DNA of 64,000 nt from Ilyomonas sp963847085. Its GTDB lineage: Bacteria > Bacteroidota > Bacteroidia > Chitinophagales > Chitinophagaceae. Positions 17,448-25,783 of this stretch are shown piece by piece (within the stretch, counting starts at the first letter, position 1; each line of letters starts with the position of its first letter). The notes below the pieces were generated by a model. It was not told the origin of the DNA. It was given only the letters and a program-made list of their open reading frames with translations, and did not search any database. The stretch covers positions 682,001 through 746,000 of the forward strand of contig CAWJYO010000011.1 of the NCBI GenBank assembly GCA_963847085.1, given 5' to 3'. The translations under genes were made by a program, and so were the position numbers.

Positions 17448-18635
17448 ATGATTACAGTTAGCAAAGCGTATCAACTTATAGCCTCTCACCAAAGGGCTTT
17501 TGGTATCGAAAAAATACCGTTCCAAAAAGCTTTGAACCGTGTGTTGGCAGAAGATGTGATAGCTGATAGAGACTTCCCTCCTTTCGACCGTGTGATGATG
17601 GATGGCATTGCAATTCACAGCGATTCATTTGCAAAGGCTCAACGGCGATTTTATATCGAAAGGGAAAGTGTTGCCGGCACATCTATTCAATCTTTATCAG
17701 GCAAAGAAAATTGCATTGAAGTAATGACAGGCGTGGTTTTGCCATTAAACACCAACGCTGTAATACCTTATGAAGATTGCGTAATACAAGATGGCATCGC
17801 AAGCATACAGGTTGATGAAATTAAGCCATTTCAAAACGTGCATAGGCAAGGCAGTGATGAAAAAGAAGGTGCTGTATTGCTCTCAAAAAATACTCGTATT
17901 ACAGCGGCGCACATCAGCATTTTGGCAACGGTTGGGTTGCATGAAGTAGAGGTTTATAAGCTTCCACGCATTGCCATTTGTTCAACCGGCGATGAATTGG
18001 TTAGGGTTGAACAAATGCCATTACCTCATCAGATCAGGCAATCAAATATTTACTTTATATCAGCCGATTTGGAGAGGGAAAATATCAGCGCAAGCCTGCA
18101 TCATTTACCCGATAACAAAGAAGAAATGAAAGAACAATTGCTTTCTATTGTAGATAAGCATGATGTGATTTTATTATCCGGCGCAGTATCAAAGGGAAAA
18201 AGGGATTACCTGCCTCAAACCCTTACCAGTATTGGCTTTGAAACGGTATTTCATAAAGTTGCACAACGCCCTGGGAAACCATTTTTGTTTGCCAGTATGA
18301 ATAACAAATTGGTGTTTGGATTTCCCGGCAATCCGGTTTCTACGTTTGTTTGTTTTCATTTATTTTTCAAGCATTGGCTGCAATTGTGCCTTCATCAATC
18401 GCTCAAAACCATACCGGCTAAATTGTGTGAAGAAGTTACCATTCCGGCAACGCTTAGCCTGCACCTTTTGGTAACATTATTTTATAAGAATGGTGAATGT
18501 TTTGCGCAACCAATACAAACATCCACCTCCGGCGATGTGATTTCACTGATACATGCAGATGGCATTGTTTCATTTACAGATGAAATGGAGAAGTGGTATA
18601 AAGGTGAAGTAGTAACTGTAGTGTTGTGCCGGTAA
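17448..18635 (+). CDS. moeA: Molybdopterin molybdenumtransferase
   Basis: A 395-residue MoeA, which inserts molybdate into adenylated molybdopterin. The N-terminal domain has RDFPPFDRVMMDGIAI and GTSIQSLSGKENCIEVMTG. The MoCF-binding domain has ICSTGDELV and SGAVSKGKRDYLP (the usual form is SGGVSxGxxD, so the second Gly is Ala here). GFPGNPVSTFVCF is also present. The length is normal. It is the sixth gene of the operon and lies 46 bp before modA. Confidence 0.95.
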   Translation: MITVSKAYQLIASHQRAFGIEKIPFQKALNRVLAEDVIADRDFPPFDRVMMDGIAIHSDSFAKAQRRFYIERESVAGTSIQSLSGKENCIEVMTGVVLPLNTNAVIPYEDCVIQDGIASIQVDEIKPFQNVHRQGSDEKEGAVLLSKNTRITAAHISILATVGLHEVEVYKLPRIAICSTGDELVRVEQMPLPHQIRQSNIYFISADLERENISASLHHLPDNKEEMKEQLLSIVDKHDVILLSGAVSKGKRDYLPQTLTSIGFETVFHKVAQRPGKPFLFASMNNKLVFGFPGNPVSTFVCFHLFFKHWLQLCLHQSLKTIPAKLCEEVTIPATLSLHLLVTLFYKNGECFAQPIQTSTSGDVISLIHADGIVSFTDEMEKWYKGEVVTVVLCR

Positions 18636-18681
18636 TAACTTTTATAAATTGCATTTTTGTTTTTGCAATAAAAACGGTTTA

Positions 18682-19417
18682 ATGAAATATAGCTTTGTTA
18701 TTTTGTTTTTGTTTTTGTGCATTTTTTCGAACGCACAACAGCTTAGAATTGCTGTTGCCGCCAATGCTCAATTTGTGGTTGCCAAATTAAAAGAAACGTT
18801 TAAAAAAGAATCGGGAATAGATGCAGCTATAACCGTAAGTTCATCAGGTAAACTCACTGCTCAAATTGAGCAGGGCGCACCTTTTGATGTGTTCATGTCG
18901 GCCGACATGAAGTATCCGCAAGAGCTTGTACAGCAAGGGATTGACAACTGAGAAACCAAGTGTGTATGCTTACGGAACGCTGGTGATGTGGAGCTTGCAC
19001 AAGCGGGATTTTTCAAATGGTTTAAAGGTTGTTTTGAACAATGATGTACAAAAAATAGCTATTGCCAATCCAAAGCTAGCGCCTTATGGAGAAGCAGCTT
19101 TAGAGGCATTTACAAAGCAAAATTTACTAAAAACTGTACAACCTAAAATTGTATATGGTGAAAGCATTTCGGCAGTGAATCAATATCTGCTAAGTGGCGC
19201 TGTAGATGTGGCTTTCACAGCGAAATCGGTGGTGCTCGATTCGGCGTTTGCCAACATGGGCGTTTGGAAAGAAGTGGATGAAAATTTGTACGGCTCCATT
19301 GCACAGGGCGTGGTAGTTATTAAGACATCTCCTCATCTAAAAGCGGCGCAACAATGGTATCAGTTTTTATTTACGCCAACAGCAAAAGCCATTTTTATAA
19401 AGTATGGTTATCGGTAA
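18682..19417 (+). CDS. modA: Molybdate-binding periplasmic protein (one frameshift)
   Basis: A molybdate-binding protein of about 245 residues for the ModABC importer. The ATG at 18682 starts a clear signal peptide (VILFLFLCIFSNAQ). The mature N-terminus has LRIAVAANAQFV, then SSGKLTAQIEQGAPFDVFMSAD, the oxyanion-binding region of ModA. The second half has AKLAPYGEAALEAF-like and YGESISAVNQYLLSGAVDVAFTAKS segments. The frame shifts near 18940, just after ELVQQGI, and the next frame continues with TEKPSVYAYGTLVMW. One base is wrong; the gene is otherwise intact. A palindromic repeat separates it from modB. Confidence 0.9.
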
Positions 19418-19433
19418 ACAATTGAAATGATTA

Positions 19434-19515
19434 ACCGCTGAGAAATGAGATAAAGGATTTTTCGCAGAGATTATTTTTCTCTGCGGAGCCTTTTTTAACT
19501 CCTGTTCTCTGCGGT
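19434..19515. repeat. Nested palindrome of the CCGCAGAG type inside the mod operon
   Basis: The outer arms are ACCGCTGAGAA and TTCTCTGCGGT. The inner arms are AAAGGATTTTTCGCAGAGA and TCTCTGCGGAGCCTTTT. The TCTCTGCGGT end recurs in the element at 59625-59821. It lies between modA and modB and may act as a partial terminator or RNA processing site that lowers modBC expression relative to modA. Confidence 0.65.
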
Positions 19516-19548
19516 AGAAAACAATTCATTTTTATAACAAAAACAAAC

Positions 19549-20229
19549 ATGGGTGTTGACTGGCAACCTTTTCTTCTTTCCTTTCAACTGGCAACGGTAA
19601 CAACCGTGGTGCTGTTTCTTTTTGGCGTTCCGTTAGCTGCCTGGTTAGCCCTTACTACATCACGCTTCAAACCTATGCTGGAAGCGGTTTTCAGCCTTCC
19701 ATTAGTATTGCCGCCTTCAGTGCTTGGTTTTTATTTACTCATTTTTTTTAGTCCGGAAAATGCATTGGGACATTGGCTGCAATCATGGTTTAACGTACGC
19801 CTCTTGTTTTCTTTTTCAGGGCTTGTAGTGGCATCGGTTATTTACAGTTTACCGTTTATGATACAGCCGGTTCAGGCAGGCTTGCAATCGCTGCCTTCGC
19901 ATCTTTCACAGGCTTCCTATACGCTCGGAAAGTCGCGTTGGCAAACCTTATTACGTGTATTATTACCCAATATCAAACCTTCTTTATTAACGGGCATTGT
20001 TCTCAGCTTTGCGCATACCATTGGGGAGTTTGGATTGGTGTTGATGATTGGTGGCAATATAACCGGACAAACACGTACGGCATCCATCGCGGTTTATGAT
20101 GAAGTGGAAGCGCTCAACTATCATACAGCTCACGTGTATGCGGCTGTTTTGCTCACTATTTCATTCCTTATTTTGCTGTTGGTATATTCCATTAACAAGC
20201 GACTGCATCGCAGCGTGGCAGGCTTATGA
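19549..20229 (+). CDS. modB: Molybdate ABC transporter permease
   Basis: A 226-residue integral inner-membrane protein with about five to six helices, forming the membrane channel of the molybdate importer. The EAA loop that contacts the ATPase is in ASYTLGKSRWQTLLRVLLPNIKPSLLTG, and the following AHTIGEFGLVLMIGGNI is typical of ModB. LPLVLPPSVLGFYLL in the middle is also family-specific. The stop overlaps the modC start by 4 bp (ATGA). Confidence 0.95.
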   Translation: MGVDWQPFLLSFQLATVTTVVLFLFGVPLAAWLALTTSRFKPMLEAVFSLPLVLPPSVLGFYLLIFFSPENALGHWLQSWFNVRLLFSFSGLVVASVIYSLPFMIQPVQAGLQSLPSHLSQASYTLGKSRWQTLLRVLLPNIKPSLLTGIVLSFAHTIGEFGLVLMIGGNITGQTRTASIAVYDEVEALNYHTAHVYAAVLLTISFLILLLVYSINKRLHRSVAGL

Positions 20230-21113
20230 CACACATCAACATCAGCAAACAACTTCTGTTTTCATCAGGGAAAAAAGCATTGGACGTAAACATTCATTTG
20301 CCGCAAAACAAAATCACAGCTTTGTGGGGCGAGAGTGGCGCGGGCAAAACCACGTTGCTAAAAATGATAGCCGGTTTATTGAAGCCTGATGCAGGTTGTA
20401 TTGAAATAAATGATGCCATTTGGTTTGATGCAAAACGAAAAAAGAATGTACCGCCGCAACAGCGAAGTATTGGATTTGTTTTCCAGGATTACGCCCTTTT
20501 TCCCAATATGACGGTGTTGCAAAATCTGCAATATGCGGCAAAACAAAAAAGCGATGGAGCCTTCATTCATCATCTTATAGAAACCGCTTCCCTGCAAGCG
20601 TTTCTTTATACTAAGCCATCCCGCTTATCGGGTGGCCAGCAGCAGCGCGTAGCACTCATAAGAGCATTGGTTCAGAAGCCAAAATTATTGTTGCTGGATG
20701 AACCTCTTTCGGCATTGGATACCGAGCTTCGGTATCAATTGCATGAAGCGTTACAACAGTTGCAAAATGAATTAGGTTTTACTGCAATTTTGGTTAGCCA
20801 CAATAAGGAAGAAGTGTGTGCCTTATCGCATCATTTGGTTCAGATGGAGGAAGGCAGAGTAATATTTGAAGGAACACCGCAGCAGTTGTTTTCACAATCT
20901 CATTTATATAATCAACTTCAATTAATTGCAGAAGTTATCGCTATAAAAACCAATGGCAGCAATGCTTTGCTTGAAGTCAGGATTGGAAATCAAGTTACTG
21001 TTCTGTCCATAAATATAGAAGCATCGCTAAATATAAAACCGGGTGATGAAGTTGTAATTGATGCAAATGATGTTGTCATCAAACCTTCAATAATAAATTA
21101 TAAAAAGCCTTAG
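20226..21113 (+). CDS. modC: Molybdate ABC transporter ATP-binding protein
   Basis: A 295-residue ATPase. Walker A is WGESGAGKTT (near residue 36), the Q-loop FVFQDYALFPNM, the signature LSGGQQQRVALIRAL, Walker B LLLLDEPLSALD and the switch His in LVSHNKEE. The last about 65 residues form a molybdate-binding TOBE-like domain (LLEVRIGNQVTVLSI). This domain lets intracellular molybdate inhibit transport in some ModC proteins. It is the last gene of the cluster. A hairpin at 21104-21133 overlaps the stop codon, but only a weak T-run follows. Confidence 0.95.
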   Translation: MTHINISKQLLFSSGKKALDVNIHLPQNKITALWGESGAGKTTLLKMIAGLLKPDAGCIEINDAIWFDAKRKKNVPPQQRSIGFVFQDYALFPNMTVLQNLQYAAKQKSDGAFIHHLIETASLQAFLYTKPSRLSGGQQQRVALIRALVQKPKLLLLDEPLSALDTELRYQLHEALQQLQNELGFTAILVSHNKEEVCALSHHLVQMEEGRVIFEGTPQQLFSQSHLYNQLQLIAEVIAIKTNGSNALLEVRIGNQVTVLSINIEASLNIKPGDEVVIDANDVVIKPSIINYKKP

Positions 21114-21187
21114 CCGTAATCAGCTAAAGCTTTACGTTGAAGATGATGTAGGAAAGAAAAACGTGCAAAAACAAACGATGCTTTTAT

Positions 21188-21373
21188 TTAACTCGCTTTA
21201 TCTTTTGTGCTACGAATTAAGCTAATGCCGGTCAGGAAAAATATTAAACCCAAAATTCCATAAACAGCAATGTAGGTAACAGAAGAGCTTTTTTGCGTGA
21301 TAGAAATGGCGGCGAAAATAAGACCGCCAATTCCAAGCAAAGTGAGGATAATACCAAATATTCTTTTTTCCAT
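21188..21373 (-). CDS. Small membrane protein, two helices
   Basis: A 61-residue protein with two hydrophobic segments: residues 5-24 (IFGIILTLLGIGGLIFAAIS) and 35-53 (AVYGILGLIFFLTGISLI), joined by a short polar loop. The charged end is Lys-rich. The pattern with paired Gly-rich helices is common in short Bacteroidota membrane proteins of unknown function. It has a clean ATG start and no conflicting ORF. I assign no function. Confidence 0.6.
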   Translation of the reverse strand: MEKRIFGIILTLLGIGGLIFAAISITQKSSSVTYIAVYGILGLIFFLTGISLIRSTKDKAS

Positions 21374-21412
21374 AAGATGAATGATTTTGTATCAGATTTA
21401 CAAACGATATGC

Positions 21413-21562
21413 CATGAGAAGCTACGATAGCTAAACTGTGAGTTATCAGCTATGAGCCTTAAGCAATGAGTTTAGTACAATACCATTCTTTTTGATTATT
21501 TACTTGCAGCTGTGTAGCTTGCAGGCTTACTGCTCGCAGCTCGTAGTTCACAACTCATAGCT
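21413..21562. repeat. Imperfect inverted repeats of AGCTATGAG/CTCGTAGCT units
   Basis: The two halves, 21421-21455 and 21530-21562, are loosely complementary and built from short related words (AGCTATGAG, GTGAGTTAT, CTCGCAGCT). The same words occur before mlaF (23764-23805). It lies upstream of the small membrane protein gene. Confidence 0.5.
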
Positions 21563-21566
21563 TTCT

Positions 21567-22703
21567 CTACACTTTAATAAAGATTTTCTTTTTATACAAA
21601 ATCCACATCGGTATCAATAAAATCAAAACAAAAGTGAGCGCCCCAAAGAGTGATGCATTAATGGGAGAGAAATAGGGCACGAAAAACGTTTGATACAAAT
21701 ACTGCTGCGCTCCTACAGTCTTGCCGTTTAAATTTACTTTAATAAAATCAAGCAGAATAAGAACCACATCGGCTGCCACATAAGCTGTGATTGCGTTGGC
21801 ACCGAATGCAAGAAACGGCGTAATGTATTTGCGATGATGCTGCACATCAATCAACCAATACGAAAGCGTAAGTGCAAGGATGCCAATGCCGCCAGCATAC
21901 AACACGAACGAGCTTGTCCACAAAGCTTTGTTAATAGGAAATACGTAATTCCATATCAACCCTGCCAACACCGAAAAAATACCCATCGTAAACAGCCAGC
22001 CTACTTTATCATTTTCGGTTTTATCTTTTCTGCGCAGGTAAGTTCCGGTAAGCACTCCGATGAGGCAAGTGCCAATGGCAGGCAGCGTACTCAATAAGCC
22101 TTCAGGATCATACCCCTTCGCGCCCCGCCACATGTGATTTTGTGTTAAAATTGTGGTATCAACCCATGCACCCAAATTGGTTGCTGGTTCTAAATTAGCG
22201 TAACCCACACCAGGAACCGGAACGAAGCACATCAAAATATAATAAATGATAAGTATCGAAAACAAAATGAACCACTGTGTTTTGTAAGATGTTTTTAAAA
22301 AAAGTACAACCGTAACAAAAAACACAATAGCAATGCGTGGCAACACACCCAAAATGCGAAAATGTGCAAAATCAAAACGTGGCACCAGCACCAGCAAAGC
22401 AAATATCAAATACAGTGTAAGTGAGCGTTTCAGCGCAGCCCACAATATTTTTCCCTGTGGCATGTTGCTTTCTTTTTTTCCACCGATTGCATACGCAATG
22501 GAAGCGCCTACCATAAATAAAAACGAGGGAAAAATTAAATCGGTTGGCGTGCATCCATTCCATTTGGAATGTTCGAGCGGAGGGTAAATGTGCGCCCAAT
22601 CACCGGGATTGTTTACCAGTATCATGCTCGCAACGGTTAAGCCACGAAAAAAATCAAGTGAAACCAATCTTTGCCTTGGTTGTTGCAATGTGGATGTTGA
22701 CAT
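21567..22703 (-). CDS. HGSNAT-like membrane protein (DUF5009/DUF1624-type acyltransferase-like)
   Basis: A 378-residue polytopic membrane protein with about ten helices. The N-terminus has RLVSLDFFRGLTVASMILVNNPG, then the TPTDLIFPSFLFMVGASIAYA block. Both are typical of proteins related to heparan-alpha-glucosaminide N-acetyltransferase (DUF5009/YeiB-like). A conserved His in the family loop is not clear to me. Bacteroidota homologues may acetylate sugars at the inner membrane. The substrate is not known. The start at 22703 is preceded by the A-rich string ACAAAAACAAACG. Confidence 0.85.
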   Translation of the reverse strand: MSTSTLQQPRQRLVSLDFFRGLTVASMILVNNPGDWAHIYPPLEHSKWNGCTPTDLIFPSFLFMVGASIAYAIGGKKESNMPQGKILWAALKRSLTLYLIFALLVLVPRFDFAHFRILGVLPRIAIVFFVTVVLFLKTSYKTQWFILFSILIIYYILMCFVPVPGVGYANLEPATNLGAWVDTTILTQNHMWRGAKGYDPEGLLSTLPAIGTCLIGVLTGTYLRRKDKTENDKVGWLFTMGIFSVLAGLIWNYVFPINKALWTSSFVLYAGGIGILALTLSYWLIDVQHHRKYITPFLAFGANAITAYVAADVVLILLDFIKVNLNGKTVGAQQYLYQTFFVPYFSPINASLFGALTFVLILLIPMWILYKKKIFIKV

Positions 22704-22892
22704 CGTTTGTTTTTGTTTCGCACTAAAAATAAAAGTTATTGCTTACAAACAAAGTGGAAATTGTACAGTTCAATCCAGCATTAATTTTTTTTACTTTTCG
22801 TGTCAAAAACAAAACCAGCCGATCATTCTAAGAACATGGCATTAAATTAGTTTTGGTATTCTGCCATTGATGGCTGTAACCAGAAATTGAGT

Positions 22893-23702
22893 ATGAATAC
22901 ACAGAGCGAAGAGATAGAATCGCTGCCTAAAAAAAAGTACGTTATTTCAAAAAAGGCAGATGAATTTTTCGAATCGGTTTTTAATGTTTTCCAGTTTATC
23001 GGACGCTTTTTTAAAGAAAGCGTTACGCCGCCTTATGAAGGCAGAGAAATTATCCGGCAATGTTTTGAAGTTGGTTATCGTTCATTAGGGTTAATTACAC
23101 TTACAGGCTTTATTACGGGTATTGTATTCACCAAACAATCGCGGCCCTCACTCTCAACATTTGGCGCCAGTTCGTGGCTGCCGTCATTGGTTTCTATTGC
23201 CATCATTCGTGCATTAGCGCCTTTAGTAACGGCATTAATTGCGGCTGGCAAAGTAGGCTCTAACATTGGTGCAGAACTGGGTTCGATGAAAGTAACCGAA
23301 CAAATTGATGCGATGGAAGTTTCTGCCACCAATCCGTTTAAATTTTTAGTGGTAACGCGGGTATTGGCAACTACATTAATGTTGCCTATGCTGATGATGT
23401 ATTCTGGCTTTGTGGGTATGATGGGCTCGTTTATAAACGTATATGCCAATGAGCAAACCAGCATGACTGCCTTTTTTGAAAATGCGTTCAGCACCATTTC
23501 TTTTTTGGATATTTTTTCTTCTGTGTTCAAATCGTTGCTCTATGGTTTTACCATTGGTGTTACGGGTTGCTACCAGGGTTTTCATGCCAGCAATGGTACG
23601 CAGGGCGTTGGTAAATCGGCAAATGCAGCGGTGGTAATTTCTATGTTTTTAATTTTCGTGGAAGAAATGATTGTGGTGCAGTTTGTAAATGCGATACGGT
23701 AA
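22893..23702 (+). CDS. mlaE: MlaE-family ABC transporter permease
   Basis: A 269-residue permease of the Mla/Mce lipid transport system, which moves phospholipids between the inner and outer membrane. Family-specific segments are visible: GFITGIVFTKQSRPSLSTFGA, the APLVTALIAAGKVGSNIGAELGSMKVTEQIDAMEV block, and GFTIGVTGCYQGFHAS near the C-terminus. The ATG at 22893 is preferred over a TTG six bases upstream. It is followed by mlaF and mlaD on the same strand, an operon typical of the phylum. Confidence 0.93.
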   Translation: MNTQSEEIESLPKKKYVISKKADEFFESVFNVFQFIGRFFKESVTPPYEGREIIRQCFEVGYRSLGLITLTGFITGIVFTKQSRPSLSTFGASSWLPSLVSIAIIRALAPLVTALIAAGKVGSNIGAELGSMKVTEQIDAMEVSATNPFKFLVVTRVLATTLMLPMLMMYSGFVGMMGSFINVYANEQTSMTAFFENAFSTISFLDIFSSVFKSLLYGFTIGVTGCYQGFHASNGTQGVGKSANAAVVISMFLIFVEEMIVVQFVNAIR

Positions 23703-23763
23703 ATAATGGTTAACAAACGAAAGTTGACAGAAGTGGATAAAAACAAATTTTGCTAATAAAAAT

Positions 23764-23805
23764 TTTAAAATCGTAGCTCACAGTAAATAGCTCGCAGCTA
23801 AAATA
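23764..23805. repeat. Short-period repeat before mlaF
   Basis: The words TAGCTCACAG, TAGCTCGCAGCT and similar fill the bases just before the mlaF ATG. They relate to the repeats at 21413-21562. Confidence 0.4.
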
Positions 23806-23806
23806 T

Positions 23807-24590
23807 ATGGCTTCTATTGACAAGAACAATACGGTGATTTACATTCGCGATTTGAACAAATCGTTTGCGCAGCTTCGTGTGTTGAATGGCGTTGATCTGG
23901 ATGTATATCAGGGCGAAAATGTAGTGATATTGGGACGTTCCGGAACAGGAAAATCGGTATTGATAAAAATCATTTCAGGCTTGCTAAAAGCTGATAGCGG
24001 CATTGTAAAAGTGCTGGGTGAAGAAGTAGGAAAATTTACACAAAAACAATGGGATGCCATTCGTCTGCGCATTGGTTTTTCTTTTCAAAGCAGTGCTTTG
24101 TACGATAGCATGACGGTACGTGAAAACTTAGAGTTTCCTTTGGTAAGAAACAAGCGGAATCTAAGCCGTGCCGAAATTCAATCAGAGCCGTTGAAGAAGT
24201 GCTGGATGGTGTAGGGCTTATCGCAAACCATCAATCAAATGCCTTCCGAATTATCAGGTGGTCAGCGCAAGCGAATTGGTATTGCCCGAACGCTGATTTT
24301 GAAAGCCTGATATTATGATGTATGATGAACCAACAGCCGGTCTTGACCCGATTACCTGCATTGATATCAATGGTCTTATCAACGAAGTGCAGGAGCGCTT
24401 CAACACAAGCGCCATCATCATTACACACGATCTTACCTGTGCCCGCACGGTAGGTAACCGCGTTGCTATGTTGTTGGATGGAAAGTTTTTGGCACAAGGC
24501 ACATTTGAAGAAGTGTTTGCCAATCCGGATGAGCGCATACAACATTTTTACAATTACAACTTCACAAAAGATGAAGTTGATTTTAAGTAA
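23807..24590 (+). CDS. mlaF: MlaF-family ABC ATPase (three frameshifts)
   Basis: The ATPase of the Mla-like lipid transporter, about 260 residues when repaired. Walker A is LGRSGTGKSVLIK, the Q-loop region GFSFQSSALYDSMTV is typical of MlaF, the signature is ELSGGQRKRIGIARTL, Walker B is MMYDEPTAGLDPIT, and the switch region is IIITHDL. Between 24180 and 24310 the coding frame changes three times: near 24185 (before AVEEVLDGVGL), near 24219 (before SQTINQMPSELSGG) and near 24306 (before PDIMMYDEP). The coding sense is conserved on both sides of each, so I read these as sequencing errors in a poor region, not as gene death. Three in 130 bp is notable. Confidence 0.85.
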
Positions 24591-24658
24591 TAAGAAAAGG
24601 GGCAAAAACAAAAACGAAGTCAATAAAAAACAGTGTTTTTAAAATAGAATAAACCAGT

Positions 24659-25660
24659 ATGAAAGCAACAAAAAATACTCGTCCTGTTATTGTAGGATTA
24701 TTTATTATCATTGGCATCGCCATATTAGTTTTAGCGGTGTTTACTTTGGGTGGACAAAAGAAATCCTTTGTAAAAGGCTTTACCGTAAATACCGTGTTTG
24801 ACGATGTAAACGGTTTGGTGCCTGGCAACAATGTATGGTTGTCGGGTGTAAAAATTGGTACTGTAAAAAAGATAACGTTCCTGCCCAATTCAAAGGTGCT
24901 GGTATCTATGACGCTGCAACAATCGCTGGAACGGAACATTCATAAAGATGCGCTTGCTAAAATTGGTTCCGATGGTTTGATTGGCAATAAAATAGTAGTG
25001 ATAACCGGCGGAACCGGAGCGGCACCAATCGTTAAAGATGGTGATTATCTAACCATGCAAAAAGTAATCAGTACTGATGAGATGCTGAACACTTTGCAGG
25101 CAAACAATAAAAATTTGTTGGCAATAACTGGTTCGTTTGCCCGCATCAGCCATAACATTGATAGCGGTAAAGGCGTGCTTGCTTCATTAATCAATGATGA
25201 ATCAACTTCACGAAAAATCAATGCTTCGCTGGGAAGTTTGCAATCTGCGATGAGCAATTTACAATCGGCTACACAACGTAGTAAAGCCGTAATTGACAAC
25301 CTGAATGAATTTACTGCAAAACTAAACACCAAAGGCTCGCTGGCAGATCAACTGACAACCGATACTACCATGTTTACCGTATTAAAAGGAACAGTTACCC
25401 AATTGCGCGATGTAGCCATTACTGCCGGACAAGCAACAGATAATTTAAAACATGCCACTGATAATTTGAACGATACTTCAACTGCACCTGGTATGCTTTT
25501 AAAAGACAAACAAACCGCCGCTTCATTAAAGCAAACGATATTCAATTTAGAAACGAGCAGCTACAATTTGAATGAAGATTTAAAAGCAGCGCAACATAAC
25601 TTTTTACTAAAAGGATATTTTAAAAAGAAGAACAAAAACAAACTGCAAACAACGGAGTGA
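24659..25660 (+). CDS. mlaD: MlaD/MCE-domain lipid transport protein
   Basis: A 333-residue substrate-binding subunit of the Mla-type system. A single N-terminal transmembrane anchor (residues 9-31, IVGLFIIIGIAILVLAVF) is followed by the MCE domain: VFDDVNGLVPGNNVWLSGVKIGTVKKI is the classic MCE signature, and DALAKIGSDGLIGNKIVVI follows. The rest is a long alpha-helical region rich in Ser, Asn, Gln and Leu (residues 140-310), presumably forming a periplasmic coiled bundle. A recurrent GCAAAAACAAA motif sits between mlaF and this gene. Confidence 0.92.
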   Translation: MKATKNTRPVIVGLFIIIGIAILVLAVFTLGGQKKSFVKGFTVNTVFDDVNGLVPGNNVWLSGVKIGTVKKITFLPNSKVLVSMTLQQSLERNIHKDALAKIGSDGLIGNKIVVITGGTGAAPIVKDGDYLTMQKVISTDEMLNTLQANNKNLLAITGSFARISHNIDSGKGVLASLINDESTSRKINASLGSLQSAMSNLQSATQRSKAVIDNLNEFTAKLNTKGSLADQLTTDTTMFTVLKGTVTQLRDVAITAGQATDNLKHATDNLNDTSTAPGMLLKDKQTAASLKQTIFNLETSSYNLNEDLKAAQHNFLLKGYFKKKNKNKLQTTE

Positions 25661-25783
25661 TTATTTGCAATAACGAACTTAGCTATCATTCAAAGAAGTA
25701 AAAACTGTTGCGGTTTCGCTTCTTTGTTTTTACCGATATTTTGTTGCCTGACCGTTTTAAAAATTAGCCAAAACCAAATCCAT

